NCBI GenBank assembly: GCA_902489575.1
Contig: CABUAQ010000036.1
Coordinates: forward strand, 1 to 17,356
Length of the DNA stretch: 17,356 nucleotides
Direction of reading: 5' to 3'
DNA from: an uncultured bacterium
GTDB taxonomy: Bacteria > Cyanobacteriota > Vampirovibrionia > Gastranaerophilales > Gastranaerophilaceae
Both the position numbers and the translations under genes were made by a program. Below are positions 6,632-13,686 of the stretch, piece by piece (the first letter of the stretch is position 1; each line of letters opens with the position of its first letter). The notes under the pieces were generated by a model. That model worked only from the letters and a program-made list of their open reading frames with translations. It made no database searches and was not told where the DNA came from.

Positions 6632-8944
6632 CTAGATTTCAATAAGTGTCCCCATTTTGTCTTTTGATACATCCACCAAACATTTGAATTTGCCAACTCT
6701 TACGATGTAAACATTAGCATCATCAGGTCTAACTTGAATTGGTTTATCTACAACATGGTCAAATTTTTTCAAAATAAAGATACTGTCTTTAATTCTTCCA
6801 ACCAAAGCTGAAACCCCATCAATGTTTACAACATAAAAACCTTTTTCAGAATCAATATTGTAACCTGATTTAACAATCAACCCATTCATATAAGGCATTG
6901 GTTTTTCTGCTCTTGTCATAGGGTTAGCTCCTCTTGCAATAGGATTAGTTACCCCTGAACGGCTCATTGCAATATTTGAAGATCGCATCTGAGACAGAGA
7001 ATCTGCTACTGTTGATTTTGAAATTGTTGCAGTACCGGATTTTTCTTCACTATCTAAAATTGATAAATACTCATCCAGAGAAGATAGTAAATAGTTTTCA
7101 TTTTCCTTGTTCATTTTCATTTCCCCATTATTAGTTAAATACTTGTTACCTGTATCAATCAGATCTGAAACCTCAAGGTCTGATGCCGCTGATTTACGCT
7201 TATTAACACTTAGCGGTGAATTTTTCAATTTGACAAATCTGCCTTCTTTATAGGATTTATTCCTTGATAATTTTTTCTCTTCCTGAGCAAGAGTTCTGTT
7301 TGTTTCTTTCAGGGTAAGAGGTTTTGCGAATGACTTCAACTTAATCTCAGAAAGCTTGTTCACAATAGCATCATCCTCCGATTTAACCACGTTAGCAATT
7401 TCTTCCGGTTCCTGAAGTTTAGGAGTTTGAGCCAGAGCATGTTCCATTTGAGAAATTTTTGCCTGAAGTTTTTCACTCACAATTTGCTCATGAGTTTTTT
7501 CTTTATTCCGAATACCGTCAAACACTGTACCCGAATTCATTTCGGAATGATTTCCTGATATTGTTTGAAGTTTGCTTGACTGATTGTTTTCTTCCGCCGG
7601 CATTGTAATAGATTTTTTCAAACCGGACATATCTGTGACATAAGACATTTCAGAAGGATTTTTATTAGGCTTACGTTCTTCTTCTTTTTCTGTGTAGCGT
7701 TTATATTTTTCTTGCCAAGATAACTCTTTATCATTTACAATATCATAATATTCGCGTCTGCGTCTTTTTGCCTGATTTCTGGAAGACATATTAAAGAAAG
7801 AATTAAGCCTTGCTTTATCCTTTTCATTAGCATGCGACATTGCATCAATTACAAGGTATACAATTCCAAGTGCCACGATAGAACCGCCTGCTGCAAGTAT
7901 CCAAAGCGGGAAATGAAAATGATTATCAGAAGAATTTTGTTCCGCAGGAATATCCGCAACCTCAGCAACAGGAGTACCAGCCTCGTTTGATGATGATAAT
8001 CCGGCTGCCGGCAGTTGAATTTGATTATTTTCATCAACGTTAAATATTGGATCCAATACCGGAGCTTTTGCAGGTTTTTCAGCAACAACTTTATGTGATA
8101 CCCTTGGTTCCAAATCCAAAATGCGTTTGCCGTTTTCATCAAACTTCATTTTCGGAACATAATCATCAACAGACTGTGCTGCTTTAGTTTTAGGTTTCAT
8201 TTGTTGTACAGGTTTTTGTTGATTTTGTTGTTTCTGAAGCTCAAGAGCTTTTGAATTTTTGGTTTGAGGAGCAGATTTCGCCTTTGGAGCATCTATAGGA
8301 ACAATTTTTGGCACTGCAATAATTTTAGATTGTGTAGTTTTCTGGGCTTGAGCTTGCTGATTATCAGTTTTTGGTTGAACAGATACCTGTTTTTGCACTT
8401 TTTCTGGCGGTTTAGAAGCCGCATGGGAAGCAGCATTGACTGCTGGTTTTGCAGGAGTCGCAGCAGACTGTTGTTTTGCTTGTGGAGTTTGTTGAACAGC
8501 AGGTTTTGTATTATTCTGTGCAATAATAGCTTTATAATCTTTTTGAGCCTGTGTAAGCGGTGATGTCTTCTTTACAGAGGTTTTAATATTAATGGGTTTT
8601 GTTGTCGCAAAAGTAATTTTTGTATAACCGCCAATTCCGTCATTGACATGTTTTACTTCAATATCAGTAATCATATCCTTAACCGCACCAAAACCAGGGG
8701 TTACGGAAGCTGAACTTGATGTATTTGGAAGAAGTACCACATATCTATTGTTAGATTTCCTTGTAACTACAGAATTAGCAGCACCTGCTGTTGTATAAAA
8801 AGTAACATCGACAGTATTTGCAACAGCGGATCTTTTAACATCCATCTGCAATAAACTGTTTGATGTATCAGCCTGTACAGGATTAAATCCTGTTGATAAC
8901 AACGCCAAAACTGCTGCAATAACAATATGTTTTTTATTTATCAT
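6632..8944 (-). CDS. AMIN-like exported protein with central membrane helix and long disordered linkers
   Basis: The 770-residue protein starts with a signal peptide (MINKKHIVIAAVLALLSTGF, with VQA-D near 23-26). A beta-rich AMIN-like domain (about 30-122) ends YTKITFATTKPINIKTS. A Gln/Pro/Lys/Ala-rich linker (about 140-260) and an acidic or neutral segment lead to one transmembrane helix (about 347-367, PLWILAAGGSIVALGIVYLV). The helix is followed by a basic patch (KRRRR, 393-397). About 300 mostly polar, helical or disordered residues then precede a compact beta-rich C-terminal domain (about 686-770) ending LVDVSKDKMGTLIEI. AMIN domains in cyanobacterial-type envelopes occur in PilQ and cell-wall amidases and bind envelope components. 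The layout suggests a periplasm-to-cytoplasm scaffold, possibly for pili or cell wall. I cannot name a family. The Shine-Dalgarno site is weak. Confidence 0.75.
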   Translation of the reverse strand: MINKKHIVIAAVLALLSTGFNPVQADTSNSLLQMDVKRSAVANTVDVTFYTTAGAANSVVTRKSNNRYVVLLPNTSSSASVTPGFGAVKDMITDIEVKHVNDGIGGYTKITFATTKPINIKTSVKKTSPLTQAQKDYKAIIAQNNTKPAVQQTPQAKQQSAATPAKPAVNAASHAASKPPEKVQKQVSVQPKTDNQQAQAQKTTQSKIIAVPKIVPIDAPKAKSAPQTKNSKALELQKQQNQQKPVQQMKPKTKAAQSVDDYVPKMKFDENGKRILDLEPRVSHKVVAEKPAKAPVLDPIFNVDENNQIQLPAAGLSSSNEAGTPVAEVADIPAEQNSSDNHFHFPLWILAAGGSIVALGIVYLVIDAMSHANEKDKARLNSFFNMSSRNQAKRRRREYYDIVNDKELSWQEKYKRYTEKEEERKPNKNPSEMSYVTDMSGLKKSITMPAEENNQSSKLQTISGNHSEMNSGTVFDGIRNKEKTHEQIVSEKLQAKISQMEHALAQTPKLQEPEEIANVVKSEDDAIVNKLSEIKLKSFAKPLTLKETNRTLAQEEKKLSRNKSYKEGRFVKLKNSPLSVNKRKSAASDLEVSDLIDTGNKYLTNNGEMKMNKENENYLLSSLDEYLSILDSEEKSGTATISKSTVADSLSQMRSSNIAMSRSGVTNPIARGANPMTRAEKPMPYMNGLIVKSGYNIDSEKGFYVVNIDGVSALVGRIKDSIFILKKFDHVVDKPIQVRPDDANVYIVRVGKFKCLVDVSKDKMGTLIEI

Positions 8945-8979
8945 TGGTTTCCCACTAATCTAACAACTACACATTCTTA

Positions 8980-8985
8980 ATTATA
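8980..8985 (-). promoter_or_regulatory. -10 box for the AMIN-like gene
   Basis: TATAAT on the minus strand predicts a start near 8973 and a leader of about 29 bases. No good -35 box is evident. The overlapping plus-strand TATAAT (8984-8989) could also serve era as a distal promoter. Confidence 0.35.
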
Positions 8986-9039
8986 TAATACCTGAGAGTA
9001 AAAATTTTTGCCAGTTTATTAAAAAAAAATAAGATTTAT

Positions 9040-9048
9040 GTTACAATC
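9040..9048 (+). promoter_or_regulatory. Extended -10 of era, leaderless arrangement
   Basis: TGT followed by TACAAT ends 5 bases before the era ATG at 9054. No Shine-Dalgarno site exists between them. Transcription is predicted to begin at or within one or two bases of the initiation codon. An A9 run (9022-9030) lies just upstream in the spacer/-35 region. Confidence 0.45.
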
Positions 9049-9053
9049 TGTTT

Positions 9054-9953
9054 ATGAAAAGCGGATTCGTAGCAATAATAGGGCGCCCAAACGTAGGTAA
9101 ATCAACACTTTTAAACCAAATACTGGGGCAAAAAATTGTTATCACAACAGACAAAGCTCAAACCACAAGAAAAAGAATTAAAGGAATCTTAACAAATCCC
9201 GAAGGGCAAATCGTATTCGTTGATACCCCCGGGGTTCATAAGCCGCTTAATAAACTTGGAGAATTCTTGCTGGATGAAGCCAAGGTTGCAGTACCTGATG
9301 CAGACGTAATTTTATTTCTCGTTGATGGTTCTGAGCCAGCCGGCAAGGGAGATAACTGGATTGCACAAAACCTTTTGCAAACTAATATCCCGATTATTAT
9401 TGTTATGAATAAAGTCGACAAAATTAAAAAAACTGAAAAAGTTGAAGAAAATCTTTTAACTTATAAAACTCTATTTAGTGAAAATCTGCCTGTTGTAAGA
9501 ATTTCTGCAAAAACAGGAAGAAATATCGATACACTTATTAAAAATATCTATAAAAAATTACCACAAGGAGAAGCTCTTTATCCGGAAGACATAGTAACAG
9601 AAGAAACTATGCGTGATGTAACAGAAGAAATTATTCGTGAAAAAATTCTATTAAATACATCAGACGAAATTCCACATTCTGTTGCGGTAAAAGTTGATAA
9701 ATACAAAGAAGAAGAAACCATTGATAAGATTTCTGCATCCATATTTTGTGAGCATAAAAGTCAAAAAGGTATTCTAATAGGAAAAGGCGGAAGTCTTTTG
9801 AAAAAAATCGGAACAGAAGCCCGTCTTGAATTGGAAAAAATAGTAGAAAAAAAAGTTTTTCTTGAACTTCAGGTAAAAGTTGAAAAAGATTGGCGCAAAA
9901 AACAAAATATTTTAAAAAACTTTGGATACCAACAGGAAAAAGAACAAAAATAA
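9054..9953 (+). CDS. era: GTPase Era
   Basis: Era is an essential GTPase that binds 16S rRNA near its 3' end and acts in maturation of the small ribosomal subunit. All G motifs are visible: G1 GRPNVGKST (10-18), the G2-region threonines (TTRKR, 37-41), G3 DTPG (57-60), G4 NKVD (119-122) and G5 SAKTG (151-155). The C-terminal KH RNA-binding domain has the loop GKGG (243-246) within GILIGKGGSLLKKIG. The length of 299 residues is typical. No recO, rnc or ybeY neighbour is present. It faces the AMIN-like gene divergently and converges on the heat-shock-like gene. There is no Shine-Dalgarno site, so a leaderless transcript is likely. Confidence 0.98.
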   Translation: MKSGFVAIIGRPNVGKSTLLNQILGQKIVITTDKAQTTRKRIKGILTNPEGQIVFVDTPGVHKPLNKLGEFLLDEAKVAVPDADVILFLVDGSEPAGKGDNWIAQNLLQTNIPIIIVMNKVDKIKKTEKVEENLLTYKTLFSENLPVVRISAKTGRNIDTLIKNIYKKLPQGEALYPEDIVTEETMRDVTEEIIREKILLNTSDEIPHSVAVKVDKYKEEETIDKISASIFCEHKSQKGILIGKGGSLLKKIGTEARLELEKIVEKKVFLELQVKVEKDWRKKQNILKNFGYQQEKEQK

Positions 9954-9975
9954 GGGATGAAATTCACCCCTTATT
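9949..9975. terminator. Hairpin terminator between convergent era and Hsp20-like genes
   Basis: AATAAGGG (9949-9956) pairs with CCCTTATT (9968-9975). An inner TGA/TCA pairing extends the stem to a small loop. The left arm contains the era stop codon. On the minus strand the stem is followed by a T-rich tract (TTTTTGTTC, then more T), so it best serves as the intrinsic terminator for the Hsp20-like gene. On the plus strand no T-tract follows. Confidence 0.6.
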
Positions 9976-9993
9976 AAGTATCGATACTAAAAG

Positions 9994-10557
9994 CTAATCA
10001 TTATCGTCAATAGGGATTGTAATTATATAATAATTTCCCTGTGTTTCTTTAGTTAAATCACTCAATCTTACATTGTCGCCAAATAAATAGTTTTGTTGGA
10101 ATTCTGAAATCTGTTCATTATTTTTTGATTTTCTAATAGATCGTCCGTTAATTGTCAAAATATTTCCATTAGTAGTAACCTGAACATTATTTTCATTGTT
10201 ATCAAAAGCTCTTAAATCAATGGCGATTTTATATCCCCCGGCGGACTGCTGCATATGGATAATGTTTCCGGTTCTTTGTGCAAACTTTTTTTCAGATTGC
10301 AACATATGATCCATAGCTCTCATTTCTTTTTTCATCATATGCTCAATTCTTCTCGGGGAAGATCCAAAACCTGAACCAAATGTCGGTCTTAACAATGATT
10401 TTAAATGCCAATCTGCAACTACATAAAACGCACAAAATGCACCTAAAAAGATTAATAATCCTACCATTAAGGATTTCATAATAGGATGATTGGCACACAT
10501 TGGACGTATCTCCTCTCTGATTTTTACAGATTCTTCTGATTTTTGATTTTCTTCCAT
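9994..10557 (-). CDS. Membrane-anchored alpha-crystallin (Hsp20)-like protein
   Basis: The 187-residue protein has a short charged N-terminus and one transmembrane helix (about residues 27-48, MKSLMVGLLIFLGAFCAFYV). A Gly/Ser and Met/Lys-rich connector (about 58-95) follows. The C-terminal domain has the strand pattern of an alpha-crystallin domain: GYKIAIDLRAF (near 108-118), VQVTTNGNILTINGRS (near 125-140), and NYYIITIPI at the end. Small heat-shock proteins hold unfolding proteins; most are soluble, so the anchor is unusual. The ATG at 10557 is chosen over one at 10575. AAGGAGAG lies 5-7 bases before it, and the predicted transcription start falls at about 10572, after the first ATG begins. 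A distant Hsp20 relative of other function is possible. Confidence 0.7.
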   Translation of the reverse strand: MEENQKSEESVKIREEIRPMCANHPIMKSLMVGLLIFLGAFCAFYVVADWHLKSLLRPTFGSGFGSSPRRIEHMMKKEMRAMDHMLQSEKKFAQRTGNIIHMQQSAGGYKIAIDLRAFDNNENNVQVTTNGNILTINGRSIRKSKNNEQISEFQQNYLFGDNVRLSDLTKETQGNYYIITIPIDDND

Positions 10558-10578
10558 TTTAACTCTCCTTTCCATTTA

Positions 10579-10606
10579 ATAGTATTCATTTAACAAGTTT
10601 TGACAA
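10579..10606 (-). promoter_or_regulatory. Promoter of Hsp20-like gene
   Basis: TTGTCA (minus strand, 10606-10601), a 16-base spacer and TACTAT (10584-10579) form a good sigma70-type promoter. The start is predicted near 10572. The -35 box lies inside a perfect 6-bp dyad, GTTTTG-N7-CAAAAC at 10597-10615, which could be a repressor site. It does not resemble CIRCE. Confidence 0.5.
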
Positions 10607-10642
10607 TATCAAAACAGATAAGCCTGACCGGACAATATTTGC

Positions 10643-10679
10643 TTGATAAAACTTAGCGAGCATGTTATAATAAGCATGT
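10643..10679 (+). promoter_or_regulatory. Strong promoter of RHH gene with GCATGT direct repeats
   Basis: TTGATA (10643-10648), a 17-base spacer and TGT-TATAAT (10663-10671) form a near-consensus promoter. Direct repeats GCATGT (10660-10665 and 10674-10679) flank the -10 box, 14 bases apart. Each contains the palindrome CATG. This is a plausible operator for the ribbon-helix-helix protein encoded just downstream. The TTG of the -35 box is also an in-frame pseudo-start for the gene. Confidence 0.6.
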
Positions 10680-10696
10680 GTAAGAAAGGGTTAAAT

Positions 10697-10885
10697 ATGG
10701 CTAAGATTTTGGTAACAATGCCTGATGAATTTTTAAATAAGGTAGACGGATTAGCAGATACCGAACGCTGTTCCAGAAGTGAACTAATCAGACAAGCTTT
10801 AAGAAACTATATGCGAAGAGTTTCTAAACAACAACTGCAAAACGCTTCCCGTAATGCTGAAATTTTAGAAGATATTTTAAGTTAG
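10697..10885 (+). CDS. Ribbon-helix-helix (CopG-type) transcriptional regulator
   Basis: This 62-residue DNA-binding protein starts with the RHH beta strand ILVTMPDEFLNKVD. Helices LADTERCSRSELIRQALRNYMRR follow, the classic CopG/Arc-like layout in which SRSELIRQAL is the second helix region. A short polar helix follows, with no extra domain, so it is not NikR-like with a metal-binding ACT domain. The ATG at 10697 is preceded by AAAGGG at 6 bases. A TTG at 10643 would add 18 residues but overlaps the -35 box and is rejected. No toxin gene is adjacent: the next gene is convergent and encodes an HTH protein. A stand-alone repressor with autoregulation is therefore more likely than an antitoxin. 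Confidence 0.85.
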   Translation: MAKILVTMPDEFLNKVDGLADTERCSRSELIRQALRNYMRRVSKQQLQNASRNAEILEDILS

Positions 10886-10910
10886 TTGTTTATTAAATCA
10901 AAAATTACAA

Positions 10911-10936
10911 ACTCATCCTGATTTGGATGAGTCTTT
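10911..10936. terminator. Bidirectional intrinsic terminator
   Basis: ACTCATCC (10911-10918) and GGATGAGT (10925-10932) form a perfect 8-bp stem with a 6-base loop. It is followed by CTTTTG on the plus strand. On the minus strand it is followed by TTTGTAATTTTTG. It lies between the convergent RHH and LuxR-type HTH genes and can end both. Confidence 0.8.
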
Positions 10937-10957
10937 TGTAGTATAAAAATTTATTAT

Positions 10958-11161
10958 TTATTTTATATAACCAGCCTTCACAGCCTTTACAACACAATCT
11001 GTTAAATTTATTGCATCAAGCTTTTCACAAGCACTTTTAACAATTGCCCTGCATTTCGCATAAGGAATATTAACTATTTCTGCAACATACTTTTGAGTTC
11101 TGCCCTGTGCAAGAAGCAGCAGTATCTCCTTTTCTTCCTCGGTTAAATTATTTTCTCCCAT
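10958..11161 (-). CDS. Stand-alone LuxR/GerE-type helix-turn-helix protein
   Basis: The 67 residues are almost wholly one LuxR-type HTH. LTEEEKEILLLLAQGRTQKYVAEIVN corresponds to the first helices (the usual form is LTxREREVLxLxAxGxxxKEIAxxL). IPYAKCRAIVKSACEKLDA aligns with the recognition helix, and LTDCVVKAVKAGYI with the last helix. There is no receiver, ligand or PAS domain, so regulation must come from a partner, from its own level, or from dimerisation through the last helix. GAGGAG about 6 bases upstream of the ATG supports the start. A TATATT/TATTAT -10 region lies just before it. It is downstream of, and on the same strand as, an XRE gene with 116 bases between, and probably has its own promoter. 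Confidence 0.82.
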   Translation of the reverse strand: MGENNLTEEEKEILLLLAQGRTQKYVAEIVNIPYAKCRAIVKSACEKLDAINLTDCVVKAVKAGYIK

Positions 11162-11277
11162 ATTTGACTCCTCATAATATAATCACACTCGTACTAACTA
11201 CAACTGTATTTATATTAAACAAACTCAAATACTTTTGCAATTCTAATCCGAAATATCAATAAAAAATTTGCAAAAAT

Positions 11278-11643
11278 TTACTTTTTAATTTCATTTTCAT
11301 TTGATTGAACCAATTCTTGCATAACCGTCAATAATACATTTTGCTGGGTTTCATTAAGATTATTAAAAGTAGTCAAAAGCAAAGAAATCTTTTCATTATT
11401 ATGTATATTAACATCATCGCCAAAATTGAAAAGATAAACCAAAGGAACGTTAAGAACTTCGGCAATACGAAATAAAATATTTGATGAAGGAAAACTATAA
11501 CCGGTTTCTGTACCGGAAATTGTTTGAGCAGAACACTCACACCTTTCCGCAAGTTGTTCTTGTGTCAGTTTAGCCAAAGTTCTATACATTTTAACCTTCG
11601 CACCAAACCTTTTCATTATCTCTTTTTTCGTACCTACGAGCAT
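11278..11643 (-). CDS. XRE-family transcriptional regulator with helical C-terminal tail
   Basis: In this 121-residue protein the HTH_3 (Cro/CI-like) domain spans about residues 12-68: FGAKVKMYRTLAKLTQEQLAERCECSAQTISGTETGYSFPSSNILFRIAEVLNVPLVYLF. That covers the LTQEQLA helix, the recognition helix SAQTISGTE and the closing LNVPLVYLF. Residues about 70-121 form an Asn/Gln/Glu-rich helical tail, perhaps for dimerisation. Two starts are possible. The ATG at 11643 has no Shine-Dalgarno site but has TATATT 8 bases upstream (leaderless). The ATG at 11616 has only a weak AAAGAG. Inverted TCGTA/TACGA repeats lie inside its first codons and again upstream, suggesting autoregulation. It is divergent from holA. 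Confidence 0.87.
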   Translation of the reverse strand: MLVGTKKEIMKRFGAKVKMYRTLAKLTQEQLAERCECSAQTISGTETGYSFPSSNILFRIAEVLNVPLVYLFNFGDDVNIHNNEKISLLLTTFNNLNETQQNVLLTVMQELVQSNENEIKK

Positions 11644-11703
11644 AATTAGAGAATATACGAATATATCTATAATAACAATCTGATGCTTTCGTAGTCTATA
11701 CGA
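11628..11703. promoter_or_regulatory. Two TCGTA/TACGA inverted repeats, possible XRE operators
   Basis: TCGTA-N2-TACGA lies at 11628-11639, inside the first codons of the XRE gene. TCGTA-N5-TACGA lies at 11689-11703, in the divergent region towards holA. A single TACGA half-site (11656-11660) lies between them, next to the TATATT -10 of the XRE gene (11652-11657). Shared half-sites around a regulator's own promoter suggest an autoregulatory operator. The unequal spacers (2 and 5) weaken the case. Confidence 0.35.
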
Positions 11704-11756
11704 CTTAATTTATATTTTTATAAATACAACATCTGTTTACTTTAACGTAATTTTTC

Positions 11757-11762
11757 TATAAA
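11757..11762 (+). promoter_or_regulatory. -10 box of holA, leaderless arrangement
   Basis: TATAAA ends 8 bases before the holA ATG (11771), and there is no Shine-Dalgarno site. A second TATAAT (11764-11769) abuts the ATG and is too close to drive this gene. A poor -35 candidate, TTTACT, lies at 11736-11741. Confidence 0.4.
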
Positions 11763-11770
11763 ATATAATT

Positions 11771-12742
11771 ATGATTTATTTTTTCTATGGGGATGAAGAA
11801 TTTAATATATCAAACGAAATCAGGAAATTAAAAAGTGGTCTTGATAAAAATTTTATTGAGATGAGCTATAAAACATTTAACAATTTAAAATTTCCGGATC
11901 TTATTGCAACAATAAGAACCCAGCCTATGATGTTCGGAAAAATGCTTATTGAAGTAAATTGTTTATCGTACCTTAGCGGGAAATCCTCAGAAGACGGGGC
12001 TTTCGATGATAAACAAATAGCTCAAATCACAGAAGCTCTTGATTCTTGCAGTGAGAATCTTGACATTGTTTTTGTTGCACAAATACCGCATGATAGCCAA
12101 AAAAAAATAGATAAACGCAAAAAGTTTTTCAAACTTCTATCAAAGTACAACGTAAAAGAATTCGCACAAATTCCATCTTACAAAACAGCTGAACTTGAAA
12201 CCTGGATTAAACAACAAGGAAAATCAAAAGACTTAAAAATAACTGATGAAATTGCATCTGAAATTCTAATTCAAATAGGTTCTAATTTAAGAATGCTTGA
12301 TTCTGAATTGGAGAAATTAAAAATTTATGCTGACGATAAACCTGTTACAAAAAAAATGGTAAAAGAAATTTGTGTAACAAACGAAGATTTATTTGCTTTT
12401 GCAGATTACCTAATCTCTGAAAACAAAATAAAAGCACTTGAAGAATATCAAAAACTTTTAACAAAAAAACATCCGCTTGAAATATTGTCAGTCCTTCATA
12501 CCCTTTTGCACGGTAAAATTCAAATCAAAGCGTATAGCTTAAAACACTCACCCGATGAAATTGCAAAATTGATAAACATGCACCCATACCGCGTAAAACT
12601 TGAAGTTCAAAAGTTAAAAAATACATCATTAAAAAATCTTGTAAAATTAAAACAAAATCTTACGGAGACTGAATATAAAATTAAATCAGGACAAGCATTA
12701 CTTGATATCGAAAAAGAGGTAGAATATGCAATATTACAATAG
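11771..12742 (+). CDS. holA: DNA polymerase III subunit delta
   Basis: Delta is the clamp-loader subunit that opens the beta sliding clamp. The 323-residue protein begins MIYFFYGDEEFNISNEIRKL, the delta N-terminal signature: a hydrophobic strand, then G-(D/N/E)-(D/E)-xF/L. PMMFGKMLIEV follows near residues 52-63. Next come the AAA+-like lid/helical part (EIASEILIQIGSNLRMLDSELEKLKIYA, about 157-185) and the alpha-helical collar (ENKIKALEEYQKLLTKKHPLEILSVLHTLLHGKIQI). Delta has no Walker A in this family, and none is present. The length fits the family (about 320-345). It overlaps the next gene, delta-prime, by 17 bases, so the two clamp-loader subunits are translationally coupled. Confidence 0.93.
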   Translation: MIYFFYGDEEFNISNEIRKLKSGLDKNFIEMSYKTFNNLKFPDLIATIRTQPMMFGKMLIEVNCLSYLSGKSSEDGAFDDKQIAQITEALDSCSENLDIVFVAQIPHDSQKKIDKRKKFFKLLSKYNVKEFAQIPSYKTAELETWIKQQGKSKDLKITDEIASEILIQIGSNLRMLDSELEKLKIYADDKPVTKKMVKEICVTNEDLFAFADYLISENKIKALEEYQKLLTKKHPLEILSVLHTLLHGKIQIKAYSLKHSPDEIAKLINMHPYRVKLEVQKLKNTSLKNLVKLKQNLTETEYKIKSGQALLDIEKEVEYAILQ

Positions 12743-13622
12743 CAATATACAGCAAAAATACCCGAAACTTTTATCATATTTTACAAACGGAATCAATTCC
12801 CCTGATAAAAATATCAGCCACTGTTTATTATTCTGGGGACCGGATATCCAATCTCAATGTGAATTGGCACTTGAAGTTGCAAGACTTCTAAATTGCAATC
12901 AAGACAAATCTCAAAACTGCAATTGTATAAACTGCCGCTGGATAAAAGAACAGTCTCACCCCGCAGTTAAAATTTACACAAGACTTGATTTCAAAGAAAC
13001 AGGAACTGCAGAAGAAGATTCATCAAAGGGCAAAAAGAACATAAATATCAATCAAGCAAAAGCTATTATAAATGAGCTTTCAATATCCAGTGATTATCAT
13101 AGAGTTTATATTTTCTGCGATAGAGATGAAGACGGAAACCTTCTCCCGCTTAATCAACTAAATTTTCCGGAGGCAACCTCTAACGCCCTTTTAAAAACTT
13201 TTGAAGAACCTCCTGCAAATACAACTTTTATATTTTTAACAAAAGATCGTTCAGATATAATTTCAACAGTTGTGTCCCGTGCCCAATCATTTTTTATACC
13301 GTCAACAGTAAATGAAAATTATAATTTTGATATAGTAGAAAATGTTATATCAAATTATTGGACAATAAATAAAAATAATATCCTTGATTTCGAAACCAAT
13401 TTATACAAACTCGTATCGGAAAATGAACCAAAAGAAATTCTTACCCAAATTCAAAATTACATGTATACAATAATGAAAACTAACACAAATAATAAATGTC
13501 TTTTTTATAAAATAATAAAAGATTTAAACTATGTAGAAGACGCAAAACGACAACTTTCATTAACTCCGGCAATGAATATACAAACAGTTATTGAAAATTT
13601 ATGTTTTAAAATAATTTTATAA
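12726..13622 (+). CDS. holB: DNA polymerase III subunit delta-prime
   Basis: The 298-residue protein is an AAA+ clamp-loader subunit. The P-loop region (HCLLFWGPDIQSQCELALEVARLL, 32-55) lacks GKT, as expected for the non-hydrolysing delta-prime rather than gamma/tau. A zinc-binding module is visible as Cys57, Cys65, Cys67 and Cys70. The sensor region reads SNALLKTFEEPPANTTFIFLT (152-172), and VVSRAQ (182-187) corresponds to the SRC motif with Ala in place of Cys; the trans-acting Arg185 is kept. The C-terminal third is a poorly conserved helical collar. A GAGGT site inside holA precedes the ATG. The subunit pairs with holA upstream; plsY follows with its own promoter. Confidence 0.9.
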   Translation: MQYYNSNIQQKYPKLLSYFTNGINSPDKNISHCLLFWGPDIQSQCELALEVARLLNCNQDKSQNCNCINCRWIKEQSHPAVKIYTRLDFKETGTAEEDSSKGKKNININQAKAIINELSISSDYHRVYIFCDRDEDGNLLPLNQLNFPEATSNALLKTFEEPPANTTFIFLTKDRSDIISTVVSRAQSFFIPSTVNENYNFDIVENVISNYWTINKNNILDFETNLYKLVSENEPKEILTQIQNYMYTIMKTNTNNKCLFYKIIKDLNYVEDAKRQLSLTPAMNIQTVIENLCFKIIL

Positions 13623-13623
13623 A

Positions 13624-13653
13624 TTGCCAAGGGCAATTAAAATATGTTATAAT
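13624..13653 (+). promoter_or_regulatory. Promoter of plsY
   Basis: TTGCCA (13624-13629), an 18-base spacer and TATAAT (13648-13653), preceded by TGT, form a strong extended -10 promoter. It begins one base after the holB stop. A perfect 7-bp hairpin, AATTGCC/GGCAATT (13622-13638), overlaps the -35 box. It has no T-tract, so it is more likely a regulatory dyad or incidental than a terminator. Confidence 0.55.
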
Positions 13654-13686
13654 CTTCAAGCGCAAAGATTTTGGAGAAAAAGATTT

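Noticed and set aside
6627..6640. Perfect 14-bp palindrome GAAATCTAGATTTC over the stop codon of the AMIN-like gene
   Set aside because: A palindrome with seven matched pairs is expected about once by chance in a window of this length, and no T-tract or promoter element is associated with it.
8264..8563. Open frame of 99 codons on the plus strand inside the AMIN-like gene
   Set aside because: It lies in the Gln/Pro/Lys-rich linker of the real gene. The composition (Arg/Leu/Phe/Ser-rich) is the antisense shadow of that repeat-like linker.
10697..11161. RHH gene and neighbouring small HTH gene as a toxin-antitoxin pair
   Set aside because: The genes are convergent, separated by a terminator, and the neighbour is a LuxR-type HTH, not a toxin fold.
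13622..13638. AATTGCC/GGCAATT hairpin as terminator of holB
   Set aside because: No T-tract follows, and it overlaps the -35 box of the plsY promoter.
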